This document shows, piece after piece, positions 10,748-21,581 of a stretch of 64,000 bases of DNA. Within the stretch, counting starts at the first letter, position 1, and every line of letters starts with the position of its first letter. The notes under the pieces were generated by a model. It made no database searches. It worked only from the letters and a program-made list of their open reading frames with translations, and was not told the DNA's origin. The DNA comes from Nitzschia sp. pyKryTriq1 (taxonomy: Eukaryota; Bacillariophyta; Bacillariophyceae; Bacillariales; Bacillariaceae), in assembly GCA_956465555.1 (NCBI GenBank), contig OY101119.1:2900629-2964628 (forward strand), given 5' to 3'. The position numbers were made by a program, and so were the translations under genes.

Positions 10748-13238
10748 ATGGCTCTCCTCAGCCCGAGTAAAGTCCCCCTGCCTCCCGTTGAAGAATGCTT
10801 GTTTGGACCCTCCCGTCAATGTCCCAAGATTACTCTTGTTTCTACGGGGCCGCTGATGATGGCGGCGGCGGCAAATGGTCGTCACTCGCAGCAAAACAGC
10901 GAGGACTCTTCTTCTTCGGATGCAGCATTAGCCACTACTAGTACTAGTACTACTACCACTACTGCGAAGAATCATCGTCCACTGGAGGGATCATCAGTAT
11001 TATCATCATCCTTGGATGATGGTGATGATAATGACAATGATACTGATGATGATTTTAGTAGTATCATGTACGATAGTTTTCATTTGGGACATTGGGGAGA
11101 AGCCGCGCAGCAACACGATATTCGGATCGAACAACTCCGCAAGATTGCCTCGCAGGGCATTGTCGATGAAGGAAGTTTTCGAGGCATTGCCTGGCGAGTC
11201 TTGTTGAATTATTTGCCCACGACGGATATCCACAAGACGTGGTCGGAACAGGTTCCACCGAAACGGGACTTTTATAAACAATTGGTCGAACAATACTTTC
11301 AAGGCAGTCTGCCGTGTGGAAGAGAATTGAGAGGACAAGAAAGTAAAAAGGTGCGGAATCGTAAAAGCAAGAAAAAACAGTTTACGAGAATGGAACGATT
11401 GGAAGAACAGCAAAACAACAACAATGACAACAACAATGACAACAACAACAGCAACGATGCAGAGTCAACAGCAGGAGCAGCAGCGACAGGAGGTGCAGCA
11501 CCAGAAGACAACAACAACAAGAACACCAAAGAGCAGCCCAGAACTTTTAACAATGGCAACACCCGACGAAGTTACATGATGCACAATGAAGTGGAAGATC
11601 AGCTGCCCGTCAAATTCAAGGAACTCTGGAAGCGATCGGGGATTACACTCGACAAGTTGACGACGGCCACTTCCACCAATACTATCGGCTTGAGATTGAA
11701 TCATTTGGTAGTACCGAGTTTTACGGAAGACTCTCCACAAGATGACTTTCAAGACTTTTTGGAGGATGCCATGCTGTTGGAAGAAATTCGAAAGGATGTA
11801 TCCAGGACCATGCCGCATCTACTCTTCTTTCTCGAACCCACCGATGATTTGGGATTGAAACGGTATGCGGCATTGGAACGAATTCTATTCCTTTGGGCCA
11901 AACTCAACAAGGGTGTAAGTACCAATAATTTTTTCTTGGGCGAGCTGCTGTGATTGCCCAGAATGTACTCAATGAATGTTATCTTTGCGACTCTGCACTT
12001 TTTCGCAGGTGCGATACGTCCAAGGAATGAATGAAATTGCGGGTACCCTCTACTACGTCCTTGCCAACGATCATAACTCGGAATGGGCAGACCATGCGGA
12101 AGCTGATACCTACTTTTTGTTTCATACACTCATGATGGATATTAGAGACGTCTTTGTTCCCGACATGGATTCTCACTCGACGGGGATTCAAGGTCGCATT
12201 GGAAATATGGACCGTCTGTTGCAGACTCATGATCCACTTGTCTATGATCATTTGCAACAACTTGGTATTGATTCTCATTTTTATGCCTATCGATGGCTCA
12301 CGACGTTGCTGTCGAGAGAATTCCTCCTGCCCGATACCATTCGATTGTGGGATTCCATGTTTGCCAGTCCCCACAAGGAAAACTTTTTGCGGTATGTTTG
12401 TGTGACCATGGTCATGATGGTCCGGGACGATCTACTTGAAGGAGACTTTTCATCCAATCTTAGACTGCTCCAGCGGTACCCTCCGGCCAACGTCGATGCC
12501 ATTTTGGAATCGAGTCGGTCCCTCTGGGCGTTTGAAGTGCAAATTGGTCTGGCGTGCCAGAAATTGGGAATTAATTGGCAAGAAGCACTGCAAACCATTA
12601 CCCCATCGCCTTCTATCATCATGGCTTATGGATACAAAGGAGGTGTCCCACCCAATCTCCAACATCGACTGGAGTCTGCTACCGAACAATTGTTGGGACG
12701 GGCCCAACGCCTATGGAGTGGATGGAACAAGGAAGCCGAAACGGCACCTGCTACTACGGCAGCAGTAGCACACCCAGCGCCCGAACCAACCGCAGAGCCG
12801 CCGGCACGGTCTCGATTTTGGAATCGTGGGCGCCGCGGTACCAACGATTCAGATACCAATCTCGAACTCAACAAAGCTGCTACTGCTGCTTCTGCTACGA
12901 GTGCCCCTTCCACTCCTTCCAAGACAACCTTGATCAATGACAGCATTCCGACTACCACTAATTCCAACAGTTCTTCCACTACGACTCGTCGTCGCATTTG
13001 GAGTGACAGCCCCAAATCTCGCACACCCGATGGCAATAGTGCGACATCCGACAGAATTCATGAAGTCCAACTGCCCGATCACGCGGCACCACTACCGACG
13101 TTACAAACCTCCTACTCGGGTAGCAGCAGCGCGACAGCAACACCTCCTTCGTTGGACAATACAAACAGCACTGCTGCCAAGACGGATACTTCCAATAGTA
13201 CCTTTCGTCTTTGGAATCGCACAGCTGCGACATCGTAA
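10748..13238 (+). CDS. TBC-domain Rab GTPase-activating protein (TBC1D13-like), two exons
   Basis: Exons 10748-11914 and 12009-13238 join in frame across a 94-nt intron (GTAAGT...TTCGCAG) to give 798 residues. The junction rebuilds the conserved TBC string LNKG-VRYVQGMNEI, whose YVQG holds the glutamine finger. The arginine finger is in EEIRKDVSRTMPHLLFF, matching the IxxDxxR consensus. The fold begins at FRGIAWRVLLNYLP, and Asn/Ala-rich low complexity interrupts it after VEQYFQGSL. Both catalytic residues are present, so an active GAP acting on a Rab in membrane traffic is expected. The target Rab is unknown. The C-terminal 190 or so residues are Ser/Thr/Pro-rich and disordered. Order and spacing resemble TBC1D13. 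Confidence 0.92.
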
Positions 13239-13503
13239 AAGAGATTGCGATGAAGCATATGCCCAGGCACTATCACAGCAGCAGCAGCAGCAGCAGCACA
13301 ATCTAGATCACTTTATTCCAATCGGACGTACTGCAGAATTACTACTCTAGAGAGCGATGATCGATCGAACGAACTCCACCAACTTTTGGTGACTACAGTC
13401 AGTGAGAAAGAGATCGTTTCTAAATTGTTCTAGCTACCTTTATTGTGAGGTGTTTTCCGCTGGATGCGGGAGCCATCAAGGCAAAAATACACCCTCGACG
13501 ACT

Positions 13504-14520
13504 CTAGGCCGCTACCGCCACATTGGAAACCATGTACACGATACAGGAGACGTTGCGCAAGAATCCATCAATATCGTCGGAATCAAGAAATCTTGTCGGG
13601 CGTCTTGCACTACGGGATCGAGGATCATGGTAACGGCGATCGATTAAGAAGATGATTGCTGTCAAGGCAGAGGTGAAGCACTCCTTCATACTGTCGTGCT
13701 TGCCCAGCTGCCCAAACACAATACCAAGATTGTTGACAGCTGCCAGATCGAAGAGGCACGGCCCCTCAAAATCCCGAAAGTCAGCATTGGCGGGAAGAGC
13801 CAAACAAATCTCGTAAAGCCGAGCAGCTTTGCCTAGAAGAAGGACGGCTCGGGTGTCCACGTCTTCTCCCTCGTCTCCCCCTGAGTTAGCATGATGATGA
13901 CGATCGAGCACGATCATGATGTCACGTGCCGCCATGTGGTGAAACAAGGCAAGATTGAATGTCGCAGCACAGCTTAGAGCCATGCAAACATTCGAGATCC
14001 CACCCGGCGAGCGCTCGATCGATTTGTGATCAAACTTCTTTGATGGGAAAGTGATCGGCTTGTCGTAAACGTAGTCACACGACGTTTCTTGATCTATGGT
14101 CGTCTTCACCGATGATTCAAGGAGGATGCAACTGGCGGTGTCATCGGAACTTTCCCTTGTTCGACGATGATCGTCGTGCCGAGGAGAAATCACACCAGGC
14201 TCCTCCTGTGGCGCTTGGACCTCGACTTGCTTCTTCTTCGAGCTGCTTTTTTGGCCAATTCCGCATGCTCTTGCTGGTGAGGACGTCATGCAGCGATCCA
14301 ATATCTTTATTACCCTGCTACTTAAGACTGGCCGCCTGCTTGATCCGCCAGCATGGGAGTCCTTGGGTAGACCAAGAATCTTCTGGCAAGTCCGTAGCAC
14401 TTTCGACAATGCCGAGACTGCTTGCGAAATGTCGTTGTCCTCTAAGAACTGTTGGACAGCGTCATCGTTGAGGGAGATGGCATGCACGATGGCATCGAAA
14501 GGGCTTTCGATCACCATCAT
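13504..14520 (-). CDS. TPR-like helical protein A
   Basis: This is a 338-residue soluble protein whose C-terminal half has TPR-like helices: FNLALFHHMAARD, LLLGKAARLYEICLALP, LAAVNNLGIVFGQLGKHDS, then GFLRNVSCIVYMVSNVAVAA. The same order of elements occurs in the gene at 58266-59036, so the two are paralogues. The N-terminal part (DISQAVSALSKVLRTCQKILG) fits a first TPR pair; residues about 80-140 are charged and disordered. TPR modules bind peptides, so a scaffold role is possible, but nothing identifies a partner. The start is an ATG pair at 14520. Confidence 0.75.
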   Translation of the reverse strand: MMVIESPFDAIVHAISLNDDAVQQFLEDNDISQAVSALSKVLRTCQKILGLPKDSHAGGSSRRPVLSSRVIKILDRCMTSSPARACGIGQKSSSKKKQVEVQAPQEEPGVISPRHDDHRRTRESSDDTASCILLESSVKTTIDQETSCDYVYDKPITFPSKKFDHKSIERSPGGISNVCMALSCAATFNLALFHHMAARDIMIVLDRHHHANSGGDEGEDVDTRAVLLLGKAARLYEICLALPANADFRDFEGPCLFDLAAVNNLGIVFGQLGKHDSMKECFTSALTAIIFLIDRRYHDPRSRSARRPTRFLDSDDIDGFLRNVSCIVYMVSNVAVAA

Positions 14521-15553
14521 GATGGAGGCACAGTGTACTACTGCTAATCTTGTGAGAAAGTAGACTACTTGTTCGTATGCGGCATGCGGCCTTTCCCTTA
14601 TAAAACCACGTGAGCGTGCGTAGAACCAACGCTCATACTACTGCACTCGTCTGAGTTTTGGCATACGTAGTTCTGAATTTCGTTCTCCTAATTCTTCCTT
14701 TCCTGATTTTGTGATGCACAAAAGCGGAACTTGAAATTTGAACAGCGCATACCATACGACAAAGGCGACAAATGCCCATCCGCCCAAAGCACAGCCATCG
14801 ATCCTAACGGTATGCCAATGCGTACCGGTAGAACCAACGCTCACACTAAAAGTGTTCTGACTTTAGCGGTAGCTCTGAGTTTGGCATAAGACTGCAATAC
14901 GGTACAGTTAGTAGGGCCAGTAGGCAAGAATTTCGTTCTCCTAATTCTTGTGATGCTCAAATAAGACTACCAGTATATATATCGTAAAGTGCTGTGGAAC
15001 TTGAAGTTTGACCAGGGCATATGGTACCAGGACAAAGGTGACAATTGCCCAAAGCACAAAGCACATAATATGCCGGTACATTACCAGCTAGCAGTGCAAC
15101 GTCCGCACTTTTGAACTTGGACTGGATGATGATGTGGAGCTCAGTAGCGGATTATTGATCCAAAAGGTACCAGTACCTGTAGACTATCAGCACCTGCTGG
15201 TACTATGATGTACATACATAGATCATGCCAAAAAGGAGAATTTGAGATAAAGGCAGGTCGCGCCACGCACATCATCATCATACTAATCCCGTACATCCAG
15301 TACCGGTACCGTACTACATCCAGTGCCGTACCGATACCGGTACGTGTATACAGTAAGTAATACTGACTCCATCGACCTCATCAGAGATGATGCCATTGTT
15401 CATTCCAAAGATCCAAAAAAGATGTTGACAATGACCCGATGACCCACCGAAACGAAGTGTCGTCGAAAGCAACGCGAAGGAAGGGAAGTCTAACCAGAGG
15501 AGCAAACTGATGAAAAGGGCAAGTCTTTGTCCACACACAAGAGCGAGACGATC
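14521..15553. other. Divergent spacer containing a degraded tandem duplication
   Basis: Promoters for the TPR-like gene A (-) and the BTB gene (+) lie here. It has a TATAAAA at 14599-14605 (+ strand), a CACGTG at 14607-14612, two diverged copies of a block of about 200 bp (14620-14793 and 14829-15058), and TACCGGTA motifs near 15301-15345. I see no convincing gene. Confidence 0.6.
14620..15058. repeat. Diverged tandem duplication upstream of TPR-like gene A
   Basis: The copies 14620-14793 and 14829-15058 share, in the same order: GTAGAACCAACGCTCA, CTGAGTTTGGCATA (one T more in the first), TTCGTTCTCCTAATTCTT, GGAACTTGAA, GACAAAGG and GCCCAAAGCACA. Indels separate these blocks. No terminal repeats or protein coding are apparent, so it looks like a local spacer duplication. 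Confidence 0.7.
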
Positions 15554-16810
15554 ATGGCATCACCACAACCGAAACGTCAACGTCGGGGCCAGGACCAAAT
15601 CAAGATCGATGTCGGCGGGAGTGTTTTTGTTACCTCCACTTCGACTCTTCAGTTTCATTCGACGTACTTTGCAAGTCGCTTTTCTTCGCAATGGAAGAGT
15701 GATGACAACAGTGATGAAAAAGAAGAAGAAACTTTCTTCCTCGACCAAGATCCTCAAGCGTTCTCCATATTGCTGTCGTACATGAGAACGGGATGCATTG
15801 ATCAAGCCGATCTGACGAAAGCCGTCTTGGCAATGTCCGAGTTTTTGGGCCTCACGGAGCTGATCAAGGCAGTCAAATACACGGCTTTCTGTTATCTGCA
15901 TCCCGAGCAGCTGGTTGACGAAACTGGCAAGATTATCGTAGAGGAGGAAGAAATCTGTAGAATGTTTGATGAGAAGCATGGGGGACTTTTGGATGCCCTT
16001 CGAAGTGGGCTTCTCCCCGCAAGTGTCCAGCCGCCCGAGACGACGAGAGGTCCCAGAGAAGTAGCTCAACTTACGATCTATATGACAAAAATCACCACCG
16101 GAAACCCGATCTGGGGAGATAGTCTATTTACCAAAGTATGTGTTGGGGAGAGTCAATCGATGGTTCCCGGCTGTCATTCTTTTTTGGATGGCCTGAATTG
16201 GCTTCATCGACATGGTTTTGTGCGAAAAGAAAAACGTCCACCAAGCGTTAATGTGATAATTGACAGACATATCAAAAGCCGTTTTTGGTTCTCTCGAAGT
16301 CTCAATGACGAAAATATCTCGAAGATCACTTCGAATTGCATTGTGTTTTCGAAAACTTACGCCAGTCAAAGGTCTTTGCAACGCAAACAGTTTGCGTTGA
16401 CGATGGAGTTTGGTGATGATCAAAATTTTCTGCTCTACGAGGATAAGGGGGCTGATCACAACCGTCTAATAACGTGGGAATGTGACGAGGGTGACGAGTT
16501 CGTGCCTACCCTTCTGGAACGACCGCCTGGTGCGCCATCTACTTTCACGTCTAGGCTTACATGGAAGGAGGCTCGCACAAACGAAGAAATGATTCATATA
16601 AAGGACTTCCTAGCAAAAAGAGGATACACAGATAACAAGGAACCTTGGTTGGAAGAGGAATATAGAGGCTCTTTTCATGCTGCGATGGGTCTGCTGGTAG
16701 GAGACGCACCAAACTCAGAAGAACGGACCAAGTTCTATTCTCGACCACTTCCCGAGTCTGAATACGATACCTACTACCTCAATGATTCCTCCGCTCCAAC
16801 AGTACTATAG
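15554..16810 (+). CDS. BTB/POZ (potassium-channel T1-type) domain protein
   Basis: The 418-residue protein begins with a short basic stretch (PKRQRR) and then a BTB_2/T1-type domain at about residues 15-105: KIDVGGSVFVTSTSTLQ, STYFASRF, FFLDQDPQAFSILLSYMRTG. The rest has no pore helix or transmembrane segment, so it is not an ion channel. Soluble T1-BTB proteins commonly form oligomers and may act as cullin-3 adaptors; which applies here is inference. The C-terminal 300 residues are not recognised. ATG 15554 is used; the nine preceding codons start from a TTG only. No intron. Confidence 0.85.
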   Translation: MASPQPKRQRRGQDQIKIDVGGSVFVTSTSTLQFHSTYFASRFSSQWKSDDNSDEKEEETFFLDQDPQAFSILLSYMRTGCIDQADLTKAVLAMSEFLGLTELIKAVKYTAFCYLHPEQLVDETGKIIVEEEEICRMFDEKHGGLLDALRSGLLPASVQPPETTRGPREVAQLTIYMTKITTGNPIWGDSLFTKVCVGESQSMVPGCHSFLDGLNWLHRHGFVRKEKRPPSVNVIIDRHIKSRFWFSRSLNDENISKITSNCIVFSKTYASQRSLQRKQFALTMEFGDDQNFLLYEDKGADHNRLITWECDEGDEFVPTLLERPPGAPSTFTSRLTWKEARTNEEMIHIKDFLAKRGYTDNKEPWLEEEYRGSFHAAMGLLVGDAPNSEERTKFYSRPLPESEYDTYYLNDSSAPTVL

Positions 16811-17200
16811 CTATCATTCCCCCATTCTTACTCGTGAGCCCAGATGAGTTCATCGTACTCCAAATGGTAGCTAGTAGGAGTAGCTATTGCGTTGTATTGG
16901 ACGCTGTGTTATTGTGGTCGTAAAGTGACTTCTCCTACGGAGGGCTCCCCGCTCATTTCGATTACCACTGAGGTCCTTTTTAGAAAAATCATTCGGGCGA
17001 GGATCTACGATCTACTACTACTACTACTACTACAAGACAAGTTCTGACATATTACTGCTACCAAGCTTGCATAATAAGAAGCAACAAAGAAAATAAGTAC
17101 TAGCAGCGGCTAGCGGACAAAGGGCCCCAAGTCGTAGTTAGTGTTGTGTTAGTGGTGATGGGATGCCAATCAACAATCCAATCAATTCACATCATCATCA
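16811..17200. other. Convergent 3' spacer with CTA repeat
   Basis: The BTB and LRR-like genes end toward each other here. A (CTA)n simple repeat lies near 17012-17033. Nothing else is supported. Confidence 0.5.
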
Positions 17201-18955
17201 TCACCATGCTGGAACCATATAAGGCAAGAACGTGGACTCCTCTTCATGACCGCCTTGCAACAAAATCAAAGACCAATCTTGAAATATCTTGTACATGACA
17301 GAAGCCTGGCGTTGCTGTTGTTGGCTAAGAAGAGTAGTACTTTTAGTATTAGTCACCGCCGTTGATCGTCCGTCTTGTTCTTGTTGAGTCATCGACGAAA
17401 CAACGACGGTCGTCGAGCACCGTTCCAGAATCATGGGCCACAATGCCAAACAAAAATCTTCGTCGACTTTACGGATGGGCTGAGGAACTATCCGATGATA
17501 ATCCAGCAGGAACTGTAGTTGTTCGGTAGTAGTGCCAGAAGTGAACGACGGCGAGGGCGACTCTTCCACCACCAGTGATGGTGATGATGATGGTAAGCGA
17601 CACATATCTTGCAACATGGCTGGAATTTTGGGATGATGAATCGATAAACCAGGTTTGGCTCGAAGCAATCGCATCATATCGTGACAGTGTTGCCGGCATC
17701 GCATTGGATCATGGTGATAGTAGGTGAGATCGTATTCCAAAGAGGCAAAGGTGTTGCATTGATCTTCCACTATGAGAAGACGCAATCGATTACTAGAAAT
17801 GTTGTCCACTCCATCGTCTTGTTGTTTTTTTGGTTCTAGAAACTTTGGAAAACAGAGACTGCTGAGAAAGTTCCCCGAAACATCCAGAACTTCAAGAGGA
17901 TGTCCCTCCCAGAGACCCGACAAGAAAATGTCCACAGTCCGCGTGTTCAAGTGCAAGTTGTGGAGTTTGAGCTTTTCTAGCCGGCAAGTAGGAGAGCACA
18001 ACATCGTCCAAACTAAATGTTGAAATTCATGATATTGATCGACGACCCCCTTCCCTCGATACCAAGGCGCCGTTTCTCCATTTAGAAAAAGTTCGGTAAT
18101 GGCAGGATGATCCACTATCGTATCCTGAATCAGAGACGACGGAATCATTCCCGGAGCCCATAAATGTAGACGTTGAATATGTGGGTTGTTCCGAATACCC
18201 TGCAAGATCAGTTCCATAGCTCGTTCGGCTTGTTGATTGTGAAAGCCGATGGCACTACTCGTCGAAAAGGGGAAAAAATCCACTCGCGTCAAGGAGCTGC
18301 TGCTGGCCGCCACGGCATTACCGAGAGTTTCCGCACTTTCCACCAAACCCGGCCAATCCCCAAGATAATACCCCAATCGAAGAGAAGCCAGGCGTTTGTT
18401 GGTGTGCAGATACCTGGCGATTCTTGTCGCAGCATTTAGCGACCGGAGACTGGAAACGTGGAGTTCTGATACCAGTTCGAGATCGTTGAAAGCATCCAGG
18501 ACTTGAAACAGGGGACGGCAGTCGTCATCACGATCGGTAGCAGAAGAAGATGCCGATGAGGACGATCCTGTCCATTCGACGCGAATGGAAAAATTATAAT
18601 CACGTGACGCCAGCGAGTGCATCGCTTGAATCAACTCCTGCGCCGATTCTTCGCTCGTCTCACAGGTCAACTCAAAGTGACGGACGACGGGCAGCTTTTC
18701 TTGGCTGTTGTTAATAATCGTGATAGAAAACAGGATTCTTGGACGGTTCAATAATCCACCAAGTTGCTCGGCGAGGCTGTCCACTTTTTGTCTTCTTTTT
18801 CCTTCGGAACAGGGAGAAGAAGAAGAAGAAGAAAAATACGACGGCAGCGTTGACGGAATTTGTTCTTGTTCGTCGTTGGTGTCGTCGATTTCCATGGCGT
18901 CCTCCCATTGTAACGACGACGACGACGACAGAAAAATACTGCGCCATTGTTCCAT
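17201..18955 (-). CDS. LRR-like protein, function unknown
   Basis: The 584-residue product has irregular leucine-rich repeats in its middle: LVSELHVSSLRSLNAATRIA, RLASLRLGYYLGDW, HIQRLHLWAPGM, AITELFLNGE, RLEKLKLHNLHLNTRTV and LEVLDVSGNFLSSL. The N terminus is acidic and Ser-rich; no F-box, kinase or transmembrane segment is evident. The C-terminal 200 residues are helical with a Gln stretch. The spacing is closest to the RNI/F-box-type LRR class, which forms curved binding surfaces, so a protein-interaction role is likely. ATG 18955; no intron. Diatom genomes hold many such single-exon LRR proteins of unknown role. Confidence 0.75.
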   Translation of the reverse strand: MEQWRSIFLSSSSSLQWEDAMEIDDTNDEQEQIPSTLPSYFSSSSSSPCSEGKRRQKVDSLAEQLGGLLNRPRILFSITIINNSQEKLPVVRHFELTCETSEESAQELIQAMHSLASRDYNFSIRVEWTGSSSSASSSATDRDDDCRPLFQVLDAFNDLELVSELHVSSLRSLNAATRIARYLHTNKRLASLRLGYYLGDWPGLVESAETLGNAVAASSSSLTRVDFFPFSTSSAIGFHNQQAERAMELILQGIRNNPHIQRLHLWAPGMIPSSLIQDTIVDHPAITELFLNGETAPWYRGKGVVDQYHEFQHLVWTMLCSPTCRLEKLKLHNLHLNTRTVDIFLSGLWEGHPLEVLDVSGNFLSSLCFPKFLEPKKQQDDGVDNISSNRLRLLIVEDQCNTFASLEYDLTYYHHDPMRCRQHCHDMMRLLRAKPGLSIHHPKIPAMLQDMCRLPSSSPSLVVEESPSPSFTSGTTTEQLQFLLDYHRIVPQPIRKVDEDFCLALWPMILERCSTTVVVSSMTQQEQDGRSTAVTNTKSTTLLSQQQQRQASVMYKIFQDWSLILLQGGHEEESTFLPYMVPAW

Positions 18956-19693
18956 CTTGATTGAGGGTACCGGTATGTACTCCAGTACCAGAAGTGAAAC
19001 AAAACACCAAAGTGCAAAAGTGGGATGCTTCGTGGTGGTATTAATCTCCCTTTTGCAGGGAGTTAGACTAATATATTAGTTGTTGTTGACAGAACAAAAG
19101 TTTTTCGTTGTTCTCGAGTTCGATGCGAGAATTCCGATCCATGCAGAAAGTGTCAGTCCGGATGACGCGCGCGCGCTGATCGGATGACCCCTTTTATACT
19201 GCACTCTACCCGTACCGGTACGGCAGGTGGTACCGGTATCCCGTCGCGTAGAGAGCGTTCCCGCACGTGACGCGAGCAAGAATAGTACTTTCTTAGTGTT
19301 GCTGCGTGATGGAACTTCGCTCGCTCGTCGATCATTATTGTTTCTTCGGAGGCATATTTGAATACTTATTGGTGCTGTCCTGTGCAATTTTCTGCGTGAA
19401 GACGATGCTTCTTTGCCTCGCTCTACGCGTGTGCATCATGGGCGCGGTTGGTCCGTTGGTGGTGTGCAAGGTTATTATGGTGGTGTTGGTTCTTTTTTCT
19501 TTTTACTGCCATTTTCGTCCTCGCATCATGCTCCCCGCCAACATAAAAGATAGAACGCGTTTTTAGGTTCATCAAGCGAAAGCATATTATTCACAAAAAA
19601 CAAAATATCCTCTACTCTCGTGCATCCCAATCCTCCTCTCATCACCATCATCAATATTTACTTCCAGCACCGACCACAATACCAAGAAGAAGA
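18956..19693. other. Divergent spacer between LRR-like and DUF6824 genes
   Basis: Upstream sequence for both genes. It contains TACCGGTA motifs near 18969, 19212 and 19231 and an AT-richer stretch just before the DUF6824 ATG. No gene is supported. Confidence 0.5.
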
Positions 19694-20686
19694 ATGCCAC
19701 AGCAGCAAAGTACTAACACCAACAAGCGCCGCCCGCTCCCTAAGAGTTTCCAACCGACGGATCACACTGTCATCATCGGGAAGGGTCGAAACGTCCAAGA
19801 GGCGCCTGGAAACAAGAACCTCAAATCCCTGGTCCGACAGCACCTCGAAGATTATTGTAGTAGTGAGCATGGTGGTGGTGGTGGTGGTGGTGGTGGTGGT
19901 GGAAGCAGCAGAGAAGAAAAGGCTGCGATCATTCGTAGTGTAATTCTGACCATCAAAAAGACCGAGGGGGCCTGTCGTCGTCAACAAGAAGAACATGCTG
20001 GATATGGTCGTGCTGGTGCTGGTGCTGGTGGATTTGTCAAGTTTGATGGCCAGCAATACTGGGAGGCTGATCAGCGAGAAGCCCGAGAGAAAGTATCCAG
20101 GATGTTTCGAAATCAGCTATCGGATATCTACCGAAGTAGCACCAAGATCAAATCGGCACGCCGCCGCTACCGGAAAGCTTTGTTGGTACAAAAAACGAAC
20201 AAGTACAATAAGAAAGCTTCTTCCAGCACCAGCAGTTCCTCCTCATCGTCACCTTCTGTTGAAGATGACGCCCAAGTTGTGATGAACCCACCGCCGGACA
20301 AACGACGACACAACAGCAAGAACAATACCGACAATACTAGTATGGGGGAACAAGAACAAGAATACGATGATGCCGACGAAGAATCGTCGTTTCCGCATGC
20401 TGATCATGATAAGAACGCCACGGAGCAGTACCACGACTGGTTCTTCTTGGGAAACAAAGATTTTTTCGTCGTCGGCGGCGAGGAGGACAATCTCATCCTC
20501 GATGATGCGCTGGCTCTGCTGGAAACGACCACCAACCATCAGCACGACCACCATCACCATTATGATGTTTCCCCGGAATGTACTACTAGTACTACTACAT
20601 CTTCTTCCTGCTCGTCGAGCAATACCGCTCTGCCTCTACTACTACCGTCACTTCAGTTGCGAGAGTCCACTTTCTACTGTATTTAA
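19694..20686 (+). CDS. DUF6824-domain protein (stand-alone type)
   Basis: Residues about 22-165 match the pattern of the diatom domain DUF6824: HTVIIGKGRNVQEAPGNKNL, LVRQHLEDY, an AAIIRSVILTIKK helix, FVKFDGQQYWE and AREKVSRMFRNQL. A run of about 12 glycines encoded by GGT repeats is inserted in the domain after EDYCSSEHG, and a Gly/Ala-rich insert precedes FVKFDG. A basic patch (KIKSARRRYRKAL) follows. The rest is Ser-, Asp- and His-rich and disordered. The family's function is not established to my knowledge; compact, basic and with conserved Trp/Arg, it could bind nucleic acid. Unlike the four other DUF6824 genes in the window, this one has no Sec14-like part. Confidence 0.8.
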   Translation: MPQQQSTNTNKRRPLPKSFQPTDHTVIIGKGRNVQEAPGNKNLKSLVRQHLEDYCSSEHGGGGGGGGGGGSSREEKAAIIRSVILTIKKTEGACRRQQEEHAGYGRAGAGAGGFVKFDGQQYWEADQREAREKVSRMFRNQLSDIYRSSTKIKSARRRYRKALLVQKTNKYNKKASSSTSSSSSSSPSVEDDAQVVMNPPPDKRRHNSKNNTDNTSMGEQEQEYDDADEESSFPHADHDKNATEQYHDWFFLGNKDFFVVGGEEDNLILDDALALLETTTNHQHDHHHHYDVSPECTTSTTTSSSCSSSNTALPLLLPSLQLRESTFYCI

Positions 20687-21581
20687 AGATGGAGGACGAC
20701 TCCTGGAGGGGGAGGGGCGATCGTGGATAGTACTGCTGGTGGGCGCCGCTGGAATGTGCTTGTGCTATGGTGATCCAGCATCATGATTTGTTCTTGAATA
20801 CTACTAGTAGGTACTACTCTACTAGTTTGCTCACCAGGGAGTAATAGTCTACTAGTTGTCGCCAGAGTATTTTAAAATGATGCTAGTGCTGGTCGTTACG
20901 ACCATGATCATCATGATCATCCAGTGTTTCTCTACCAGAACTTCTTGCTAGTAGTAGTACTAGTACTATTAGTAATACTATATCGTAAAGCAGCGAAAAA
21001 GTGCACTGTCTAATTTAGTTTCTACTACCTTGACGGTCGAGAGCAAATAATCTCTCTTACTACTACTATTACTCTACTACTCTACTACTCTACTAGAGTA
21101 GAACGTTATCGCACCCGCGCGTCGCCCGAACCTCGTCTCTCTCCATAATATCTACTAACTATGGTATGTATAGTATCCTTGTCATCATCAACATACTGTA
21201 GAAACCTACTACACAGTACCAGTATTACTGTACCTTCTCTTTACACCCCAACTATGACACCAAGAGCGAAGACAAAACGACTCCAAACCCGATGCTTGGT
21301 ATCCTCTGATGATCATACAGTAACATCCGAGGACCGACACTTATTTTATTCACTGCGTATTTCCTATTACACATACCGCAACATGTGACACTTACTCGTA
21401 CTAGTAGAAGGGAGGAACATGCATTTTATCAATCGTCAGCACGAATACGAGTAAAATACAAAGATACGCCGTCGGAGTGTTGCGGAAGGCGGCGACGCAA
21501 AACGGCACCGGTACGAGTATTACGCGGGGCTCGTTCTGGGCTCTGGCGCCCAGTTCACTAGTGATAGCTCGATCCAGCACT
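20687..21581. other. Convergent 3' spacer
   Basis: Between the DUF6824 and Cys-rich genes. It consists largely of ACTAGT/TAGTAC-type simple sequence (20800-20830, 20945-20985, 21056-21100). No gene or structured RNA is supported. Confidence 0.5.
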
